This document shows positions 1 through 11,832 of a DNA stretch of 64,000 nucleotides, piece by piece. The DNA is from Adiantum capillus-veneris. Its lineage: Eukaryota > Streptophyta > Polypodiopsida > Polypodiales > Pteridaceae. The DNA lies in NCBI GenBank assembly GCA_014529385.2, contig CM043946.1, positions 35,107,558 through 35,171,557 on the forward strand. Direction: 5' to 3'. The first letter of the stretch is position 1. Every line of letters begins with the position of its first letter. Made by a program: the position numbers and the translations under genes. The notes under the pieces are model-generated. The model worked only from the letters and a program-made list of their open reading frames with translations, did not search any database and was not told the DNA's origin.

Positions 1-961
1 ATTACCAAAATTTGTATCGCGATTATTATCAAATATCCATTGTTGCACCTTTTACCTCTTTTATTACCGCAGACGCAAAAAATTCTTTCTCCATTTTCCT
101 TCGTTAAATCACGGCAATACTGACGGTTCTGGAGTTTTCCTCTTACAGTGTTCCTCACTCTTTTGTTGGATGGCTCACTCCGACTCTGCATCTGTCATAT
201 TGCCAATGCGATAATTCCTTCCTAGATTTGTGACCTGGTTGACCGTTGTGCATCGTATACTTGATTGTTGTTTTTGATAAATTCTTGATATACCCTTCTA
301 ACCACTATGTCAAGAAGCGCTCATTGGGGGTTTGATAAAAATCGAGCATGCAATGCTTCCTCAACATAGCATGCATGATTGGACAATCGGTCTCTGAATT
401 TAATAAAAAATGATATTTTGAGTGTATAAGAATCTACAAGTGATGCCAAAATGCCCTCCATTTTCAGTACCAAAGTCAACCTCACCACCATACTTGACCT
501 TGTAGTAGTATCCGTGCATGTCTGACATAGATAGTGTCATCATCCTCTATAGTTGGAGCGGCACACTTCAAAACCAATACAGGTGTCCCAAAAGCCATGC
601 CACTCCGCATGTTACGGTGCTTGCTACCTTGGGACGAATACCACCACGCGCTGCTAGAAGACATCCACCAATCACTTGTGGATTGTCAACGAGGCTCAAG
701 CAAAGCAAGAGTCCAATGGAGTGGTGTGGGTCCCTGTGATGCAAGGGAGGCAAGTTCCTGCGAGGTGGAATTGGGGTGGGTTGGTAAGAAGGAAGGGTAG
801 AAGGAAATGCCATCGATGCAAGGCTCTAGACATATGGAATCCCTCCCTGACTCCCCCACGGTTTGGTTTGTTGTGAAAGGCCATAGACCACTAGGTGTAG
901 TGGAGTGTAGCGGCTAAAAAATCCCTATTTCATAAAGATAGTACACACTACAAGTCCGGAT
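1..961. other. non-coding, nothing recognised
   Basis: No protein family, RNA gene or repeat structure was recognised here. Open frames are short, overlap on both strands and have no family resemblance, so I treat the segment as intergenic DNA or very old transposon remains. Confidence 0.5.
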
Positions 962-1345
962 CTACCATTGGCGGAGGAATATAAGTAGATTGACTGGCAT
1001 CTCCATAGTTGTAAAGGGACCATACAGGGAGGAAGGGATGGGATTTATAGAGTGAGATAAAAAGAGAGAGGAAGAAAGTAGTTGGAGAAGTAGAGGTCTT
1101 GGCAAAGGGAGTGCGACTGCTAGAGGAGGAGATGGAGGAAGGGAAGGCAAATAGAGGAGATGGAGAAAGGGAGGGTGGATAGAGGAGGAGATGGAAAGAG
1201 GAGGAGAGGGGGGATGTTGGAGGAGGAGGTTGGGGAAGAGGAGAAAGGTAAGAGGAGGAAGCACATGGGTGGTAACAGGAGAAAGGAGAGGTAGGGAGGG
1301 CAAGCCCCCGAAAAAAAAAAGCTTTGCTCTGTTGAGCTCGCTTGA
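962..1345 (+). repeat. purine-rich GGA/GGAGA low-complexity tract
   Basis: From about 1,030 to 1,290 the + strand is almost only A and G, built from irregular GGAGGA, GAGATGG and GGAAAG units. The open frames across it are compositional artefacts with Pro/Leu/Ser-rich or Arg/Gly-rich translations. It is a diffuse purine tract, not a clean tandem array. Confidence 0.7.
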
Positions 1346-3407
1346 AGACTTGATGAAGAATGGAGTTTGTTCTTTGGCTATGGTTGTTGAAAAACTATAA
1401 TATCTCATTTGACTCAGCAATCGGATTTGTAAGAGCAGTAAGAGTAGACAATGAATATTGTATCAATAGTTTTGAGTTACTGATTTATCTAAATAGTTTT
1501 GAGTTATCTAATTTATCTTTGGTTGTTATAGATTTAGAGCGATCAAACATATGTACCTCTAGACGAGGACGAAAAGAACAAGGAAGAGGACGTACTAGGA
1601 TAGATAGATATTTTTTGTCTTCTTTTACAAGTGCAAATATGGCACAACAAATCCTCATGATTTGTATATAGAATGCATTTGAAATTTTGGCTTTATTTGT
1701 AATTAAATTTAAGCATTGTTCTTTTGTGTTTCAAATTATAAAGGTAAGGTGTGACTTGTAATTTCAAAGTTTATTATTATTTTTTGTACAATTTTAAAAA
1801 TGCAATTGATATTTGATATGTTTTATTCAAGTCAAAAATAAAGATGCTCATTTGGGCCACCCAATTTGAATGAGTGTCTTTATTTTTTAAAAGCCATGTA
1901 GCCGCAATATATGCGATAATAGTGACAGTAACTAACACGGTAATAGTTACAGATATATATTTGTATCTATTGACGTGTATATTGCTGAAAAAAGACTACC
2001 ACGTGCTTTGTTGTAGCTATTACTACTTACACAAATCTTTCTCTTTCTATTTTCCTTTGTGAATCTATGGCAAAGCTAGTGGTTTTGGACTTACACTCTT
2101 ATGGTGACATAGGACACCATTCAAAAATTGGAAATGGGAGTCAATAAAAACATCTAGCTATCAACAATAATTGATGAAAGGTGACTTCCAATTGGCTATG
2201 AGGATGTAGAGACTAGATTTGGAGGGTGGCTCAACCACCTTCCAAGCTAGAGGCTTGTTTACTTCCACAAGAAAAATTAAATAGAAGATGGAGGAGACAC
2301 TTTTTCTACAGGCCCTCTCAAGGTTCTATTCACATTTTGGGGTGGTGCTTCCTCAAGACTAAGTGATGTTGGCATTAAATAAGACAAAAGGTGGGGGGAG
2401 AAAAGGGATACATGGCCCAAAAATGGCGCATGAATCTTGGGAGCACTCCCATCGTTGATGGTTTATAAAAAGTAAACGTGGCCTAAACAAAACATGGACT
2501 ATCACGCATCCCATGTTTCATTTTTTAATGGATTTTGGAATGACCATTGGGTACAAACGTGCGAGGTGTATGCATGATAAGGTGTACCCACTTTCAGGAG
2601 TCACCCCCAACAGAATTATCAAAAAATAGTATGTGCTTTGACACTACTATGTGTATTTGGCTTGCTTGCACATACTTTGAAGATGCAAGATTTGGTGGCC
2701 ACACAAAACACATAGTGTTAAACGCTATGGAAAGTTTCGCTCTTCAATTTTCCAAACCAAATTGAAAATTCAAGTGTGCAAGGACTACTCAGGTTCAGTC
2801 TGTCATGCCCTATCACAACATTGTGACCTTGATGAACAAATGTATGTATCTTTATATCAACTTCTCTGCTTAACCTTACCTTTTGCACATCAATTATTTG
2901 CTTGACAAGAAATTTAACTTGATTTTTTGATAATTTTTTGGGTCTCTATGTAATTATCATTTATTTTTCTTTGCTGGAATCACTATTTAGAAAAGTCATA
3001 GTTTTGTACACTAGATATTTAATGATGTATAGATTATTATGCAAGATCCAAAGATCATTTGATAGATTATGACCCAAAGAATGTGACTATGCAAAAAGGA
3101 AAAAATCTTTAAAGGTTCATTTTCTTTTAGATCTAGCTCAGAAACTAACAAAGACTATCGAGAGGATCTTGAGAGAGTTTTTAAAAAAATTCTAATAAAT
3201 AATATACATTGCCACTCAATTTGATTTTCATGTATCTTATGACTCTTAACATAACGTCCAAAAAAAAAATTTGAGTCAATTTGAGTTAGAGAAAGGCACT
3301 TTTTTACTATTTTGACACTTGCACAACTCATTTAAGGTGTGCCTCCTTAGGCTTAGTAAAGTGCCAAGCCTGGAAATTTTGATATTTGTCCATATACCAT
3401 GGTTTAG
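1346..3407. other. AT-rich non-coding segment
   Basis: AT-rich sequence with short unrelated open frames. No domain, terminal repeat or promoter could be supported. Confidence 0.5.
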
Positions 3408-3431
3408 TCTCTCTCTCTCTCTCTCTCTCTC
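3408..3431 (+). repeat. (TC)n microsatellite
   Basis: Twelve uninterrupted TC units. It precedes a degenerate CCACATCA-type repeat block. Confidence 0.9.
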
Positions 3432-3464
3432 AATCCTACTTGTCTATTCCATCTCATACAAGGA

Positions 3465-4210
3465 GACCGCCACATCACCAAAAGTCCATGTCATTACCCC
3501 ATCTCACCTTCCACATCATCATAGTCAACAGTTTGACCTTATAATTGGCTTGCCACATCACCTTAACTGCCACCTCATCCACCACCCTCAAGTGTCACCT
3601 TGTATGTCACCTCACTTTAGATGCCATGTCATCCACCACCTCACATGCCTGAGGAGTCCACTATGTAAAACTTGCATATAGAACTTGTGAACAAGAGATA
3701 TTTAAATAATCCCTTACCTGTATATTTTCAAGTATTATACGTATTCATTATGTATGCATGTTTGTTAAAAAAATAGCCCTTATGTATGAAAATTTCCACT
3801 TTTTCAATTAAAAAACTATTTATGTAAGTACATTTTTCTATAAATGTACCTAACTATAAATCCCTTATTTTGTTTGCATGTGCTATCTTACATAGTTCCT
3901 ACTAGACACCTCGGGCTCACATGCCACTTGTCTGTGGTGCTTGCATGGCTCACCACATCACTTGCTACATCACAAGCCACTAAGCATGCCACATCACCAA
4001 CTTTCCAACTCACCATCTACCTTTTGCCACCTAAACATTCCATGTCACCATTTTGACATGTCATTATATGTTGACATGGTAGATGAGGAGGATCCCATCC
4101 GCTGCGTCATCTTACCATCTATGCAGTCCATGTTATCAACTATCCACACCACCCTGCGACATAGACGACCATGTCATCCATGCATGGCCACCTCAAGAGC
4201 CACATCATTT
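3465..4210 (+). repeat. degenerate CCACATCA/CCATGTCA minisatellite in two blocks
   Basis: Two blocks (about 3,465-3,665 and 3,900-4,210) are dominated by recurring variants of CCACATCA, CCATGTCA and CCACCTCA with irregular spacing of roughly 10-20 bp. They are separated by AT-rich DNA. The open frames inside are His/Pro/Ser/Thr-rich because of the repeat and do not look like a protein. Confidence 0.6.
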
Positions 4211-4310
4211 GTTAACTTTGATAAATTATTGCAAATGAATAAAAAATAAAGATGATCTAGCATAATTATTAAAGTGTCACTTGAAGTAAATTAATTCTTA
4301 TTTATTTATT

Positions 4311-4791
4311 TTATAATAGAAAAAATACCAAAATATCCCTCAAATTTGTGAAAATTTCCAACATACCCCGCAGATTTCAAAGATTCTCACAAATTCCCAA
4401 AATGTCCTTCAAAATTTTTCAAAATTCCCAAAATACCCTTGGTTGTGAGAGTAAATTTCTCCAAAAGTAAAAATTTTTATAGCTTCTCATAAGAAGAGTA
4501 ATTGTCTATCATACAAGATGCTAAAACTAGAATTTCAATTGGCTATGTAGGCTTTGGAGATAAATTGCTTCATAATTTTTAACCATAATTGCCTATTTGT
4601 GACAAATTACATGCTAAGCACTCAAAAATAGATCTTGGTTGTCAAACAAGAATAAAGATAAGAAAATATTCAAGAATCTAACCAAAATAAATACAATAGT
4701 ATTTTAGGAATTTTTAAAATTTGAGGGGTGTTTTGGAAGTTTTTGCAAATTAGAGGGATATTTTGGTAATTTCTCCTTTTTAATATTATAA
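4311..4791. mobile_element. MITE-like element with about 50-bp imperfect terminal inverted repeats
   Basis: The left end (about 4,318-4,370) carries ATACCAAAATATCCCTC followed by CAAATTTGTGAAAATTTCC. The right end (about 4,725-4,785) is its imperfect reverse complement, containing GAGGGATATTTTGGTAAT. TTATAA occurs just outside both ends (4,311-4,316 and 4,786-4,791) and could be a target duplication, although TTATAA is itself palindromic. No coding capacity is visible. A related stretch lies at about 42,047-42,165. Length and structure fit a non-autonomous DNA transposon; the superfamily is not assigned. Confidence 0.55.
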
Positions 4792-4986
4792 CCTTTTATC
4801 AAAATTATCTTTATTTAAATTATCATTGGACGAGAGCTTAAACGTCATGATTTTGTTTTTAAAAATCACTTTACTTATGTCATATAACTCAAGAGATCAT
4901 TTATATTTTATGTAAATTAATTTTCTATAGTTTGATTGGTGTGATCTTATCAGGATTTACACCTTTTTAGATTACATTAGGGAGCA

Positions 4987-4999
4987 AATATATATAAAC
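4987..4999 (+). promoter_or_regulatory. TATA-box-like site
   Basis: An ATATATATAAAC stretch is followed about 30 bp later by sequence resembling a transcribed leader, but no gene or intact LTR follows. In AT-rich DNA this may be chance. Confidence 0.2.
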
Positions 5000-6999
5000 C
5001 CTTTGAGTTCACTTCGTTTAAGCATCTGAGCGTGAGCGAGTTTTGGAGCCTTTACGCCTTTTTGATTCAATCACTAACTGTTTTAACACTCATTTTCCTT
5101 TAGCTAAGCATAGGTTCATAGTCACTAAGTCTCAAAATCATGATAGACATCACAAAAACCCCATCTACAAAGTTCGAGATGCAGAGGTGATTTCTCTCAC
5201 GAAAGAAAATTGATGGAAAGCCTAGGAATGCAAGCAATTCTCTAGAGCAAGACTACATGAGGATGTGCCACAAAAGCCCATTACTTTGCCTAGGATCAAG
5301 GATTTTGGGGATGTTCATGTGCATGTATCATCATATGAATGTGATGCTTCTTCTCTTCCTCTATTGCCTAGCTATTCTCCTTTCCTTGATTTATGTATCA
5401 TTGGCCTCATCCTCTACAATCCCACCAGGAGACGTGACACCTGTTGGCAAGCTGGCACACCCCCCACAGTAGATGCCTTTGGCAAGCCTCTCATGATATC
5501 TCCAGTTATAGAGCATTTCAGTATTCCATCGATGCAGCACAGTTGCCTCATTTCTTTGAGGTGATCTCCCTTGCGTGCTCTTGGAGCACCCTCTGGAGTT
5601 GGCATGGAGGCATGTGTGGACCCTACTTTAGCTAATTCATAGCCTGGTCCTTCAAACTTAGCGCGCCTGGAGCCAAATATCATGGAGGCATCATTGTGGA
5701 GACCTACTTTATCGATATTGATCTTCCCTCATGTACTCACGTGGATGAGCATTTGTTGAAAAACCCTTGTGCCATTGAGGTCCGTACTCTGAGGACTTGT
5801 TGGGCTACAGTGATAGTTGTAGATACTGTCAAGTGCTCTTACATTGCTCTATCTTGGCAGGTCTATAGGGATGCACTTGTAGCTCATCACACACACCCAC
5901 AACGGTGGCATCTACATTTGTCATAGGTATTTCTTGGGCCTCTTCTTGTGTGTTGTGTATTCGTCGGTCCACCTTGAATGTTGGTTGTCTCAGGAGATAG
6001 TGACTTGATTTGGGACATAGTGAGGATCTTTGGGCAAGTAGTGGGTGTGCTCCACGATGCTCACACATGATGGAGCTCATAGGATGGTGTTGGGAGGAGA
6101 ATTTCGGTGCCTTGCCATAATTCAAAAAGGCAACTTGACATAGGATTGGCTGTAAGCAATACATAGAGCATGGTGCTATGATTCTAGAGATTACACAAAG
6201 CCGACTCTTTCATGCATTCCAAGATGCCCACCCCAAGATCACCATTGGTGAGTACTCCTTCGAGTCTTGCAAGTCTTGGTACTTGTGAAAGACATGTTGT
6301 TGCAGATACCATGTGCAATTTCAGATGATGCAGGATGTGTTCCCCACTCTTGTGTTGAATAGGTCCCAATGGGACGACGAGACTTCATCCACTCTTTGTT
6401 GTGTGCTCATGTGGATGCGGCCTCCTACCATCAGATGTTGTGTGTGGAGTACAAGTGTACCCAATGTGTGGATCTTTCAAGACTTACACCCATCCTAGGT
6501 GATGGTGATGCAATTGACATGGTTACATGGAAGCAGTATGACTACCAGGCATACAAAGGGTTTTGAGGTGGCACATTTCATAGGTTGCATCTTTCATCTC
6601 ATAGTGCACCACGTCCCTTCTTCATGCATGCTTTTAGGTCCTCCGTTTTGTAAGGACATGGGTCCTATGGGCAAGGCCACCGACATGGCCAGACAGTGTG
6701 TATGCTAGGGGGAGGACAAAAACGATTCTTAAGTGCGAAGACATTCTCCCATGTAGAACCTTCTTCAGGTCTATCTAGCCATTTTACCAACACCTGTCGT
6801 CTGACATGATGTCTAGTGCAAAGCTCATGAGAACAAGGAAGCATTCAATCATCGGGTGTTATGCTACTCACACACACATAGATATATTCATACATACATG
6901 ATCTTTTTCTCTCTCTACGTCTCTATTTCTCTCTCTCACCACCTAGTCTTTACCTAATCTACATGTCCCTTTTTACACATTAACATTACCTAATCTAAG
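5000..6999. other. non-coding, decayed sequence of unknown origin
   Basis: Moderate GC content with many short overlapping frames on both strands and no recognisable domain. It may be an old, heavily mutated element. Nothing specific can be supported. Confidence 0.45.
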
Positions 7000-7009
7000 C
7001 ATTTCTACT

Positions 7010-7240
7010 TCTCTACCTAATCAAAGTAGATAGAAAAGGCGTAGAAAGAGAGGTAGAATAGGTGTAGACTAGGTGCATAGAGAGAGGTAGGGATATTTCT
7101 ATATCTATCTTTCTACCTCTCTTTCTATGCTTATTCTACACACTTATATTTCTCTACCTAATCAAGGTAGAGAGAGGACATTCAAAGAAGTAGACCAGGT
7201 GTAGATTAGGTGTATAGAGAGAGGTATATATATTTTGATC
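7010..7240. repeat. diverged direct repeat, period about 141 bp
   Basis: CTCTACCTAATCAA begins at 7,011 and again at 7,152. Each copy is followed by related GGTGTAGA and ATAGAGAGAGGTA motifs. Internal inverted segments (TTTCTACCTCTC against GAGAGGTAGAA) make the region self-complementary in places. Confidence 0.55.
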
Positions 7241-7387
7241 CACAGTTTGTCTACCACTCTTTGTACACCTAAGCTACATCTATTCTACAAAGAGGTATAT
7301 TAAGCTCTCACATATATACACACACATATATCTACATACACACACACACTCTCACATAAATACATATATATACAAAGTCACATAGAT

Positions 7388-7388
7388 A

Positions 7389-7464
<76 letters not shown>

Positions 7465-7468
7465 CACA
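7388..7468. repeat. compound (TG)n(TA)n microsatellite
   Basis: A TG run is followed by about 20 TA units, ending in TATG repeats. Confidence 0.9.
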
Positions 7469-7615
7469 TATATTATTAGACCTAAGTAGAGGCTAGTAGT
7501 GCCAATATTCTAGTGGCACCTCTTCAGATGTCATCACAATCTAAATTGTGGTAAAAGCAAGGGTACGTTGTGGTAATCCATACATGAGTGGATCAAGGAC
7601 CTACTCCCTCCCTCC

Positions 7616-7638
7616 CTCTCTCTCTCTCTCTCTCTCTC
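7616..7638 (+). repeat. (CT)n microsatellite
   Basis: An uninterrupted CT run preceded by CCCTCC units. Confidence 0.85.
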
Positions 7639-8123
7639 CAATTGCTCTCAGCCTCAAACGCTCCATCCACATCCTCCCAGCCCGCAATAGATTGCAGGCC
7701 TGTTGAGATCGATTACGTGGTTGCTGCTGGAATACTACAGGAGACACCCTTTGATGGCGAGGTTGCAACAGGCCGTCTCGTTGATGAGCCTACGGATGGC
7801 ACAACTGTGCTATACAAGCAGTTGTTCGCAAAGGCTCTGGGAGCAACGCAAAACCTCTGCCTTCGTGCCTTTCAACGCCAAATTAGGCCGCCTCCTATAG
7901 AGAGTAGAGAGATAGCGATGAGCGATAGCACGGCCTCAGGATGGTGGAAGAGTGATGACGTTGTTGCCTCTTGCCCTATTCAGGCACATGTAGAGGAGAG
8001 TGATGCGTTGCCTCCTCCTACCTAATCAGGTCGCATGTGGAACGTGAGCCATCCAAAAAAGTGCATGCCAAGCCAATAATAGCCTACACACACACATAAA
8101 GGTGGGAGATAAAAATTATGCTT

Positions 8124-8128
<5 letters not shown>

Positions 8129-8163
<35 letters not shown>
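8129..8163 (+). repeat. (TC)n microsatellite
   Basis: About 17 uninterrupted TC units, inside the candidate minus-strand LTR fragment. Confidence 0.9.
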
Positions 8164-8164
<1 letters not shown>

Positions 8165-8235
8165 GGACCTCCTTGGTTGTGATACCGGTGAAAGAACCCT
8201 AGGAGATAAGTGTAGGATCCTCCTCTCTACCGCCC

Positions 8236-8243
8236 TATTTATA
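8236..8243 (-). promoter_or_regulatory. TATA box of candidate LTR, minus strand
   Basis: TATAAATA flanked by C/G-rich DNA on the minus strand, about 130 bp inside the proposed LTR start. It fits an LTR promoter but is unproven. Confidence 0.4.
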
Positions 8244-8369
8244 GGGGAAGCCTAGCCCGTAGCCCCCGTTCCCCAACGGATCCCCTGTCCGCACTGTCTA
8301 TCCTGGCCCATGGCCGAGATCCATGACCTCCCTAGGGTGGGCCGTGCCCATAGGATCATTGTCCTGACA

Positions 8370-8916
8370 CCAACCCTACGTAAAGCCGAGAGTAGCTCAC
8401 TTGCACAATAACTGTGTGGTACAAACCATTGAATAACCAGAGATTCATAGAATCCTTGACTAGAATTTGCGTATGTAGTCTAAAATGCAATCTGCATATT
8501 CATACAATGTCTTTGAGTGTCAAACCCGGGTAACCATTTCTCAAGAGACTCCGTGAGAGCAAAAACTTACTCTCGATGCACTCTCACTCACTCTCGGTGG
8601 TCGAGAGCATGTGTGCATGTACAATACCTGCTAATGATTGATGATGTCATGGTAGACGATGTGATGATGTTGTAGCGTTGTTGAAGTGCTCTGCAATGAT
8701 CTGTCAGAGCTCTGGAAGAGAGTAGTCAAGATGTGCGCTCCAGAATGGTCCATCGGAGTTTCCTGACGACAGGTCGTTGAGGTGTCATCAAGAAATTACC
8801 TCAGCGGGGTCAATATATGTGGTTATCAAGAAGAGAGCACTTCGGAATGGTCCCTCGGAGCTATGGATCATGTCGATCGTTGAAATGTTTTTTGACCAAT
8901 TTGTCCTGATTTTCTG
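8370..8916. other. non-coding, with a small diverged direct repeat
   Basis: No gene is seen. A motif of the form GGAATGGTCC(A/C)TCGGAG occurs twice about 110 bp apart (near 8,735 and 8,845), suggesting an old tandem duplication. Confidence 0.4.
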
Positions 8917-9000
8917 GTGATGTTGGAGAGAAGATTGACGGGCCATGTGCATATTCTAGTGATGCTGGAGAGAAGATTGACGGGCCATGTGCATATTCTA
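8917..9000. repeat. tandem duplication, 2 x 42 bp
   Basis: Units 8,917-8,958 and 8,959-9,000 are adjacent and differ by one base (GTTGG against GCTGG). This is a recent local duplication in non-coding DNA. Confidence 0.9.
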
Positions 9001-9406
9001 GCTCACTTTTGAGGCGAATAATATAGTCAAATATTGATTTTGTGGAAATGATTATTATATTGTGAGTAAGGTGCGAAATACCCTATACTACTGGCTACAC
9101 TTAAATTAAATCTATTACTTCCTAAAATCCTCCGGATGGTACCCCTTTCCACGTCAGCTCCCCTCAGAAAAAAATCCACGTCAGACCCTCGTCTCCCATC
9201 TCCTCTGTCGTCCTCCCTTGTCACGCTCCTCTGTTGACTCTACCTCAACCCCCTCCTCCTGCCTCAGTCCCCTCTCACCTCTCCTCGCCTGGAACCTGAG
9301 AGGTACAGAGAGAGTGTGCGCAGACAGTCTACCACGCCAGGATGCAGTCCGACTGTCCGTGTGACATCCCTCTGCGCGTAGACTGTTTTGGACAAACCTC
9401 TCTCCC
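9001..9406. other. non-coding
   Basis: No supported gene. A C/T-rich stretch (about 9,180-9,300) gives long artefactual frames. Confidence 0.45.
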
Positions 9407-9426
9407 GCACACACGCGCGCGCGCGT

Positions 9427-9505
<79 letters not shown>
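9407..9505. repeat. compound (CG)n(CA)n(GA)n microsatellite
   Basis: A short CG-alternating run (about 9,413-9,425), then about 19 CA units, then about 19 GA units without interruption. The CG/CA part is alternating purine-pyrimidine, the GA part a homopurine strand. Confidence 0.9.
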
Positions 9506-9507
<2 letters not shown>

Positions 9508-9929
9508 CGCCTCCCCTGCTCTCGTGCCGCGTCTCAAAAACTCGTTGAGGCAGGCCTACAAAATACTGTCTGCCACTCCTTGCCTCCTCATCACTCAGCT
9601 CAGCTTACCCTCCTGCTCCTCCTCGCCTGCAAACGACAGAGCCTCAGTTTCCTTCGCCTTGCCCCTCCTTTGTACCCCCAAATGAGGGAGGTCACCAAAA
9701 GCCAACTGGCATGCCTTCCATTTGGCCCCATCTCGATGAGCCTCCAACTACGCACCGCCTACTACGAGAGAGAGAGAGAGAGAGAGGGAGAGATGCTTCT
9801 GGAACTTGCACTACTCGACCATACAGGCCTCCACTTTCCTTTCGGCTTAAATAACCATTTGATTCTTAATTTCCATGAATTTTTCAAAATCGGGGACACA
9901 TACTAAAGCCAACAAGTAATAATAATTTA

Positions 9930-9996
9930 ACACACACACACACACATGCGGAGAGCGAAGTATTCTGTGTGTGTGTGTATGTGTGTGTGTGTGTGG
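9930..9996. repeat. facing (CA)n and (GT)n microsatellites
   Basis: (CA)n at 9,930-9,946 and (GT)n at 9,966-9,996 are complementary and 19 bp apart, so the strand can fold into a hairpin. Confidence 0.8.
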
Positions 9997-10323
9997 CGAC
10001 GGCATGGAAGGAACTTGAAATCGGATAGCTGCGAGTTTGGGAAGGATCATATATTTCAGGGTTTCATTGTGCTTAGCCATGTGGACAGGTGCGGGCGGTT
10101 GATTCCCTTGACTATCCCATCATACTTAGGCTGGGTTTAGACGAGCTTGACGGAAGAGGGCTGCATTTTTGCTTCCGTTAGACCTTGTACTCACATGATG
10201 GGGAGGAAGAGCATCAAAAAGGAAAAGGATTCGTGGGTAGCACGCGCCAAGATAAAATCTGAATGGTTGGGTCCGAGGTCAGACCTTACGTGCTGGAATC
10301 TACAGGCCCTTTCGGGCGGAAGC

Positions 10324-10325
10324 TT

Positions 10326-10364
<39 letters not shown>
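10324..10364 (+). repeat. T12-G29 homopolymer block
   Basis: Twelve T are followed directly by 29 G, about 350 bp upstream of the LRR-like gene. The G run could form G-quadruplex structure. Its exact length is uncertain because homopolymers are prone to sequencing and assembly error. Confidence 0.75.
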
Positions 10365-10366
<2 letters not shown>

Positions 10367-10710
10367 CCGGCCAAGTTGTGGTGTGTCCGCAAGGCATCTT
10401 TCAAAGTGTTATTTAATCTCGTTGTGCCACGGAAGCAAAACTCCCCTTTAAGTTCCTCATTCCGCCGCCTCGTGTGAAGCGAGCCGTATACCTAAAGGAG
10501 GCCGCTCCTCAAGAGTATTCCACAAGCTCCAGCCTCCACTTGATCTCAGCCTCAACATTCCATCCACATCCCCATCATGGATATCATTTGAGAAACTTGC
10601 CCATTAGCCTACTAGGCTACCTCCTGCAAGAAAGTTTTACAGGAAAGTAATAAAGCTGAGGAGGAGGGAGAGCTTTTGCATTGGCCTACACTGCAGCTGC
10701 TCCAGTTGCA

Positions 10711-11832
10711 ATGGAGTCGTTGTGTGAAGCTGAGTACAAGCTGTCGGGATGCAAGAGCTTGACTGATTTCATCTCCTGCCCGGCCTTCTGCCATGGCGTG
10801 CAGCGCGCCTACGTGGGCGACGACGTCTCTTGGGGTTCTCACGCCTCCATCTCCGCAGCAGCAGTAGCAGCAGGTGAGCTTCCTGCCCTTGCAAACCTCC
10901 AGTTCTCCCTCAGAAATCTCCGAGCGCGAGAAGAGGCTGGTAGCTTGCCCCTCTTCTTGCACGCCCTGCCTACCTCTATCCCCTCCTGTAAGCACTTGGA
11001 GCTGTGGGGCGTTGGCATCTCCTCGCTACATGAGCTCGACGCTCTCTGTCGCGGCATTGCCTCCCCTCTTTGCACCTTGGAGTCCCTTCATCTAGATGTT
11101 CAGCCGAAGCGCCTCGTAGGAGATGCCCTTTCGAGCAACGTCTCCATCCTCAGCCTCACCATCATCTCAGCGCTCTGCCCTGAAGACCGCTGGATGCCAT
11201 GTTCTGTCAACGACCTTCATGTGAAACTAGTAGGAGATGACACCCTTGATGTGTTGCATAGTGTGTTCTCTGCTCTTGCAGACAACTCTCTAGCCCTCAT
11301 TAGCATGTCCTTAACTGGTTCTTACGACGTATTAAAGGAAATCGATGCATCCAGCTTCACGCAGCCAATAATGTTAGAGTCAGAAAAGCTGCTAGGCCTT
11401 TTGCTGTTTACAAACACCACCCTCACAAGCGTGCATCTCTATGACCTGGTGATGCCATTGGAAGCATTCCAAATGCTGTTCATATCACTTGCCCAAAACG
11501 CCAAACTGACGAGCTTTTCTTTGATTGTCTATCCATGCCTACCTGGTGAAGTAGTTTGTAAGCTCTTTGCTTCCTTGGAGAATAATCGTCATCTGGCTTC
11601 TTTAGATCTATCTTATAATTGTGGGGAAGATTGGCCTAGTGCAAGCTCAGTGCTTGATAGATTGCGGATCAATGGCATCCTCTCGGATTTTTCTTGCGAC
11701 GAGTCACCACTTGATGATGAACTTTACGAAGAGGAGAATTCTGATGGTGTCACTTGGGAAGCCTTGTCTGCCCAGCTTGCAATCAATAGCAAGAACATGG
11801 GGCAGTCTAAAGCATCAGAGCCCGGCCCTTAA
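10711..11832 (+). CDS. single-exon LRR-like protein, function unknown
   Basis: A 373-residue uninterrupted frame, more GC-rich than its surroundings, with ordinary protein composition. I chose the ATG at 10,711 because it has a purine at -3 and G at +4; the frame is open back to 10,681 only through a non-ATG codon. The protein starts MESLCEAEYKLSG. From about residue 85 it has several spaced leucine-rich segments (CKHLELWGVGISSLHEL, LESLHLDV, LTSVHLYDL, LTSFSLIV, HLASLDLSYN) with the spacing of irregular, RNI-type leucine-rich repeats. It ends in an acidic segment (DDELYEEENSD). No signal peptide, F-box or kinase domain is visible. It may be a cytosolic interaction protein. I do not recognise the family, and no neighbouring gene informs its role. 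Confidence 0.75.
   Translation: MESLCEAEYKLSGCKSLTDFISCPAFCHGVQRAYVGDDVSWGSHASISAAAVAAGELPALANLQFSLRNLRAREEAGSLPLFLHALPTSIPSCKHLELWGVGISSLHELDALCRGIASPLCTLESLHLDVQPKRLVGDALSSNVSILSLTIISALCPEDRWMPCSVNDLHVKLVGDDTLDVLHSVFSALADNSLALISMSLTGSYDVLKEIDASSFTQPIMLESEKLLGLLLFTNTTLTSVHLYDLVMPLEAFQMLFISLAQNAKLTSFSLIVYPCLPGEVVCKLFASLENNRHLASLDLSYNCGEDWPSASSVLDRLRINGILSDFSCDESPLDDELYEEENSDGVTWEALSAQLAINSKNMGQSKASEPGP

Larger units (their letters stand above)
8040..8369 (-). repeat. candidate LTR fragment, minus strand
   Basis: Read on the minus strand, a TGTCAGGACAATGATCC start at 8,369 is followed by GC-rich DNA and a good TATA box (TATAAATA, 8,236-8,243), then a (GA)n run (8,129-8,163). The start resembles the minus-strand LTR start at 29,258 (TGTTAGGACAATGGTAGGACC), which is preceded by a polypurine tract. 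The lower boundary is a guess, and no matching partner LTR was found nearby. Confidence 0.4.

Noticed and set aside
962-1420. 152-codon minus-strand frame
   Set aside because: Pro/Leu/Ser-rich translation of the purine tract, with an equally long frame on the other strand.
5257-6708. Several 60-110-codon frames on both strands
   Set aside because: Mutually overlapping, with no family resemblance, conserved motif or coding-like organisation.
7588-8025. 145-codon frame starting in a (CT)n run
   Set aside because: The start is microsatellite, the rest has no domain, and an overlapping frame is equally open; not enough for a gene.
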